Below, piece after piece: positions 60,486 to 64,000 of a stretch of 64,000 nucleotides of DNA. Source of the DNA: RSA9 sp036381195. Lineage in GTDB: Bacteria; Gemmatimonadota; Gemmatimonadetes; Longimicrobiales; RSA9. The notes under the pieces are model-generated. The model saw only the letters and a program-made list of their open reading frames with translations, did not search any database and was not told the origin of the DNA. Every line of letters begins with the position of its first letter. Within the stretch, counting starts at the first letter, position 1. The position numbers and the translations under genes were made by a program. The stretch lies in the NCBI GenBank assembly GCA_036381195.1, contig DASVDH010000009.1:1-64000 (forward strand), in the 5' to 3' direction.

Positions 60486-63400
60486 CTACCCGTAGACGTC
60501 CACGTAAATGTGCGTCTTATTGCCCACCTTCTCGACCTGGAGGACGTGCATGACCGCGCCGCGCTTGACAACGAGTTCCTTCTCGCCCGAGTTGGAGGAG
60601 AAGTTGTCAACCCATAGCGCGCCCTTCATCCCGGCCTTCAGGCGCATGTGCAGCTGGACGTTCTTGTCCCACGGCTTCGTCGGCGACGTCGAGAGGTAGC
60701 CGAGGTCTTGGATGACCTTCCCCGCCGCAATCTCCCCGTGGAAGTCCTCGAGCTGCGCGCCCCGGTGCGTGACCACGTCGACGTCCAGCGGCGGAGCATC
60801 GTGGAACGCCTGATCGAGCGCCGCGACCGTCGTCATCTGGCCCGGGCTGATCGTCCCCTTGCGGAGGCCCCCGTTGATCGTCCCGTACGAGCCGTTCGTG
60901 TACGCCTTCATCGCCGACTTCGCCTGCGCGGGGATCGTCGGCTGGAGCTTCTGCATGTGGTTCTGCGCCGCCGTCCCGGACTTCGCGCCGCCCGCCCAGG
61001 ACGGATGCTCGCTCGTCAGGGTGTGGACCTGCTTCGGCGGGGCCGGCTTCACCGCGCTCGCCGAGGGTGAGGAGGAGGCGGGGGACGTCCCGCCCTTCGC
61101 CTTCGCCAGCTGCTCCTTCGCGGCCTTCGTGACCGCCGGGTCCTCGCTCGCCTTGAACGGCGCGTAGTTCGTCGCGTGCGGCTCGAACTTGCTCCCCGTC
61201 TTGATGTCGTAGGCCGCGATGTACCCCGTGTATGCGTCCTCGCCCTTCGCGACCACGCCGATCTGACCGGCCGGCGTCTCGAAGACCGCGCCGTCCTTCA
61301 GCGCGTTCATGTTCGCCCACTTGCCCTTGCCCGGCTCGAGCTTCGCGCTGATCTGCTCCGGCGTCAGCGTCTTCGGCGCGGACGCCCCGGAGCCGCCGCC
61401 CTTCTCGACGGACCACTGAACGCCCTTCGAGAGGAGGCCCTGAAGGTCGGCGTCCGTGTAGTCCCAGGAGCCGCCCATGCCGCCCTGCTGAGAGAGCTTC
61501 CACGGCTTCGCCGCCCCCGGCGAGTGGCTGACCTTGTACTTCGACGTGGACATGGTGCCGCCGTCGCCCTGGATGAGGAGGTCCCCCGCCTCGATCTTCC
61601 CGACGACGGTCTGGACCGAGGCAGCACCGCCCGACGGCGCGGCCTCCGTGACGCCCTCCGGCGTCCCCGGCTGGACCTCGTAGCCCGACGCCTTCATGAT
61701 GAACGCTGGCTTCGCGTACCCCGCCCAGTGCTTCGGGTGGCCCTTCGGGTCCGTGAACTTCATCGCGGAGCCGTAGCCCGCCGGACCCTCGTACGTGTAC
61801 GTCCAGCCGCCCTTCTTGAACTGGACCTTGTCGCCCTTCTCGAGCGCGAGCTTCTTCAGCTGCGTCGGGTACCCCGTCTCCGGGTCGACCGGGTTCGCCT
61901 GCTTGACGGTCTTCCCGACCTTCTTGCCCTTCTTGCCCTTCTTCGCGGCCGGCGCGGCGGGCGCGGAGGGAGCCGCGCCCGGAGCCTTCTTCTCCGGCAC
62001 GTCGATGTCCTTCATGTTCGCGATGAACTGATCGCCCGGAGACGGCCACGCATAGGACCCCGAGCCATGGATACGCGAGAGGCCCGCCTTCGTCCCGTGC
62101 GACGCCCAGTCCGGCTTCCCCGGCTGCGAGGACGACCACAACCAGTTCGACCCGCTCGACGGGTCAAGTCGCGTCGCCGTGACGACCCCGTGCTCGGCGG
62201 TCGTGAACTGCGCCGACTCGCCCGGCTTCGCCAGCAGCAGCTTGAGCTTGTCGGCCCCCGCGTACGTCGCCGGGTAGTCCGACGCCTTGAGCATCGGGAT
62301 GTTCGGGTCGGCCTGCGGCGTCCGGGCGCTCGTTCCCGGCACCTTGAGCGTCCCGCCTGGAACGTGCTCCCAGCCGCCGCCAGCCTCGTGCGGGTTCTTC
62401 GCGAACGCGACCGCCGAGGGAAGCGGCCAGTCCTCCGTCGAGCCGACGTTCGGGCCAGCGATCCGCTTCGCCCGGAAGTACTTGGCCCCGTTCTTATCGA
62501 CGACCCCGACCGCCTCGAAGACCGCCGTGCTCTTTCCGGTCGGCTTGAACCGCGCCCCCGGCACCGGGACGCCCTCATCATTGAGCGGGATCCCGCCCGG
62601 CGAGTGCGTCACCGCGCTCGCCTGCTTGATGCCCTTGACGAGCGGATGCTCCGGGTCAAAGCCCTTCTTCATGCTCTCGACGCCGATCGTCTTGTGCATC
62701 GGGACCGACTCCGAAGCGACCGTCCCGTCCGGCTTGACCAGCGCGACCTTCCACATGTCGTTCTGCGTCTGGTGGGAGTGCTCCCCGATGATCTTGAACG
62801 TCGCGTTCGTCTGCGGGTTATGGATGAAGTCGCCGACCTTCGCGTCCGCGATCCCGGACGTGCCCGGCGCGGCCTTCGGCTTCTCCGGTGGAGTCGTCGC
62901 CGTCGCGCCGCCCTGCGCAGCCTTATCGAGCTTCCGCTTCAGGTTCTCCCGCCGGCGCTGAACGTCCACCGCCGCGCGCTCCTGGTACTTGTCGCCCGAG
63001 GTCTTCAGCTTCCCCTGGAGGACCGTCAGCCGGTTGTACTCCGTCTGCAGCTCCGCGAGCGAGGCGTTCTTGCCGCTGATCGTCGTCGGGTCGTCCGGGT
63101 CGATCCCCCGCGCCTTGAGGTAGTCGTCGAAGTCCTTGTACTTCGTCGAGCCGCCGAGGCTGTCCGCATCCTTGCCCTTCGCGGAGCGGTCGAGCGCGGC
63201 CCGCGCCGCGTCCGCCTCCGTCTCGAAGCCCCGGATGATCGCGCCGGAGCGCACGACCCGGAACGAGCCGTCCTTGTCGCGCTTGACGTACGTCTTCGAG
63301 TCGATCTGGATCGACTGGCTGCTCCCCGCCTTCAGCCCGCCGACCTTCTCCCGGAACTTGCCGTAGCGGTCCCGAGGATGATCGTGCTCGTTCCAGCCGA

Positions 63401-64000
63401 ACAGGATCGCCTCCTGCAGCGGCGCGAGCCAGACCGGCTCGGACTCCTGAACCTTCGGCTGCGGCAGGCTCGCCTTCCCCTCCGCGAACAGGCCCATCCA
63501 CGCCACGCGCCGCTTGAAGTTCTCCTTCACGCGGTCGCGCATCTTCGTGTCGTACCACGGCGCAGCGTCAAAGATCGCGTCGACCTTCTCCGGCGTCAGC
63601 GTCTCCGCGATCTGCTTCGCCTGCGCCTTCAGCCCGTCCGGCGTCACGAGCATCGACCGGCGCGCCTGGCCGGACCCGGAGAGCATCGTCAGAACCTCAA
63701 GCGGAACTGGGCCGTAGTCCTTCTTCTGCCCCATCGCGCGATATTCGAGCGTCCCGCCCTGGTCGACCCGGAACGGCGTCCCGTCAGGTGCCCAGAGGAT
63801 GTTGTCATCCTCCAGCCCCGCCACGTCCCAGTTCGCGAGGAGCGCGTCCGTCATGAAGTGCTTGCCCAGCTCCGGCGAGCGGTGGTCGCCCCGGCCCTGG
63901 AAGACGTACGGGCGAGGCTTCCCGTCAACGAGCGGGTACGTCAGGCCGTGCCGCCCGTTGTGCAGCTTGAGGATCCCGGCGCGCGGCACCGCCGCGCCCA
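60486..64000 (-). CDS. Giant kinase-like/ADP-ribosyltransferase head protein, N-terminus cut by window edge
   Basis: The frame is open to the window edge, so at least 1170 residues are present and the real start is probably outside. The first 150 residues (HFMTDALLANWDVAGLEDDN, ILWAPDGTPFRVDQGGTLEY, RAMGQKKDYG) resemble the HipA/PI3-kinase-like domain found in phage proteins near the portal. A long Lys/Gly/Pro-rich middle with repeated beta modules (GDLLIQGDGGTMSTSKYKVS, LEKGDKVQFKKGGWTYTYEG) follows. The last 140 residues are an ADP-ribosyltransferase: VVTHRGAQLEDF (Arg), LGYLSTSPTKPWD (STS) and SGEKELVVKRG (E-x-E). Such MuF-type proteins may be injected with DNA to modify host targets. Confidence 0.82.
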   Translation of the reverse strand, partial: GAAVPRAGILKLHNGRHGLTYPLVDGKPRPYVFQGRGDHRSPELGKHFMTDALLANWDVAGLEDDNILWAPDGTPFRVDQGGTLEYRAMGQKKDYGPVPLEVLTMLSGSGQARRSMLVTPDGLKAQAKQIAETLTPEKVDAIFDAAPWYDTKMRDRVKENFKRRVAWMGLFAEGKASLPQPKVQESEPVWLAPLQEAILFGWNEHDHPRDRYGKFREKVGGLKAGSSQSIQIDSKTYVKRDKDGSFRVVRSGAIIRGFETEADAARAALDRSAKGKDADSLGGSTKYKDFDDYLKARGIDPDDPTTISGKNASLAELQTEYNRLTVLQGKLKTSGDKYQERAAVDVQRRRENLKRKLDKAAQGGATATTPPEKPKAAPGTSGIADAKVGDFIHNPQTNATFKIIGEHSHQTQNDMWKVALVKPDGTVASESVPMHKTIGVESMKKGFDPEHPLVKGIKQASAVTHSPGGIPLNDEGVPVPGARFKPTGKSTAVFEAVGVVDKNGAKYFRAKRIAGPNVGSTEDWPLPSAVAFAKNPHEAGGGWEHVPGGTLKVPGTSARTPQADPNIPMLKASDYPATYAGADKLKLLLAKPGESAQFTTAEHGVVTATRLDPSSGSNWLWSSSQPGKPDWASHGTKAGLSRIHGSGSYAWPSPGDQFIANMKDIDVPEKKAPGAAPSAPAAPAAKKGKKGKKVGKTVKQANPVDPETGYPTQLKKLALEKGDKVQFKKGGWTYTYEGPAGYGSAMKFTDPKGHPKHWAGYAKPAFIMKASGYEVQPGTPEGVTEAAPSGGAASVQTVVGKIEAGDLLIQGDGGTMSTSKYKVSHSPGAAKPWKLSQQGGMGGSWDYTDADLQGLLSKGVQWSVEKGGGSGASAPKTLTPEQISAKLEPGKGKWANMNALKDGAVFETPAGQIGVVAKGEDAYTGYIAAYDIKTGSKFEPHATNYAPFKASEDPAVTKAAKEQLAKAKGGTSPASSSPSASAVKPAPPKQVHTLTSEHPSWAGGAKSGTAAQNHMQKLQPTIPAQAKSAMKAYTNGSYGTINGGLRKGTISPGQMTTVAALDQAFHDAPPLDVDVVTHRGAQLEDFHGEIAAGKVIQDLGYLSTSPTKPWDKNVQLHMRLKAGMKGALWVDNFSSNSGEKELVVKRGAVMHVLQVEKVGNKTHIYVDVYG

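Overview
This window is a 64 kb piece of a tailed-phage genome (or a prophage) with very high G+C. Every gene I can support lies on the minus strand, so transcription runs from base 64000 towards base 1. Coding density is very high, and stop and start codons often overlap (ATGA, GTGA, TAGTG). The host is most likely a high-G+C Gram-positive bacterium, probably Actinomycetota in the broad sense. The reasons are an mIHF-type integration host factor, a DUF6011-like zinc protein, a phage Ku, an NlpC/P60 endolysin without a mycolyl-arabinogalactan esterase, and GC-rich hairpin terminators. The tail is contractile (sheath, tube, gpJ-like and hub-like baseplate proteins), so the virion is a myovirus. 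I see no integrase.

Layout in the direction of transcription. (1) 64000-48457, head and upper tail: a giant kinase-like/ADP-ribosyltransferase protein cut by the window edge, two tRNA genes (Pro, Met), a maturation protease/scaffold, a decoration protein, a Mu gpT-like capsid, an SGNH hydrolase, connector and neck proteins, sheath, tube, and tail chaperones with a -1 frameshift site. (2) 48455-35069: tape measure with two peptidoglycan-hydrolase domains, LysM baseplate protein, hub, gp25-like and gpJ-like baseplate proteins, two collar-type fibres, holin candidate and endolysin, closed by a UUCG hairpin at 34938-34957. (3) 34878-28234, recombination and replication: HNH, RecT, a Cas4/RecB-like nuclease, HNH/NinG-like protein, replication initiator, a probable loader and RusA. 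(4) 28164-25865: small proteins, an excisionase-like HTH protein and SSB. (5) 25790-18585: one tightly packed operon of Ku, a UDG-like protein, a C5-cytosine methyltransferase, small proteins, an asparagine-synthetase-like amidotransferase, a CmoA-like carboxy-SAM synthase, a MazG-like protein and a second C5-methyltransferase. (6) 18514-1: mostly small proteins of unknown function, DUF932, a wHTH/HicA-like protein, three tRNA genes in tandem, the large terminase and mIHF.

The most exciting region is 18.8-24.8 kb. CmoA makes carboxy-S-adenosylmethionine (Cx-SAM). No CmoB is present to use it on tRNA. Both cytosine methyltransferases carry Arg in place of the near-invariant Asn of motif X (GN-V), the place where, as I recall it, an engineered Lys lets M.MpeI use Cx-SAM. 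An AsnB-type amide ligase is in the same operon. I infer a DNA hypermodification pathway from cytosine to 5-carboxymethylcytosine and then to 5-carbamoylmethylcytosine. The chemistry is inference; the gene content and the Arg substitutions are seen directly.

Seven copies of a bipartite inverted element (GGTAAG.CG..TACC, then GTTACCC) sit 16-32 bases before the first genes of early-type operons and nowhere in the structural region. They probably form the early promoter/operator system. Their outer half-sites are 33-36 or 45-46 bases apart, a difference of one helical turn. Another surprise is the first methyltransferase gene, whose DNA encodes a second recognisable methylase-associated domain and an HNH endonuclease in another frame. 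No DNA polymerase, replicative helicase, primase or portal is seen, so part of the genome lies outside the window.
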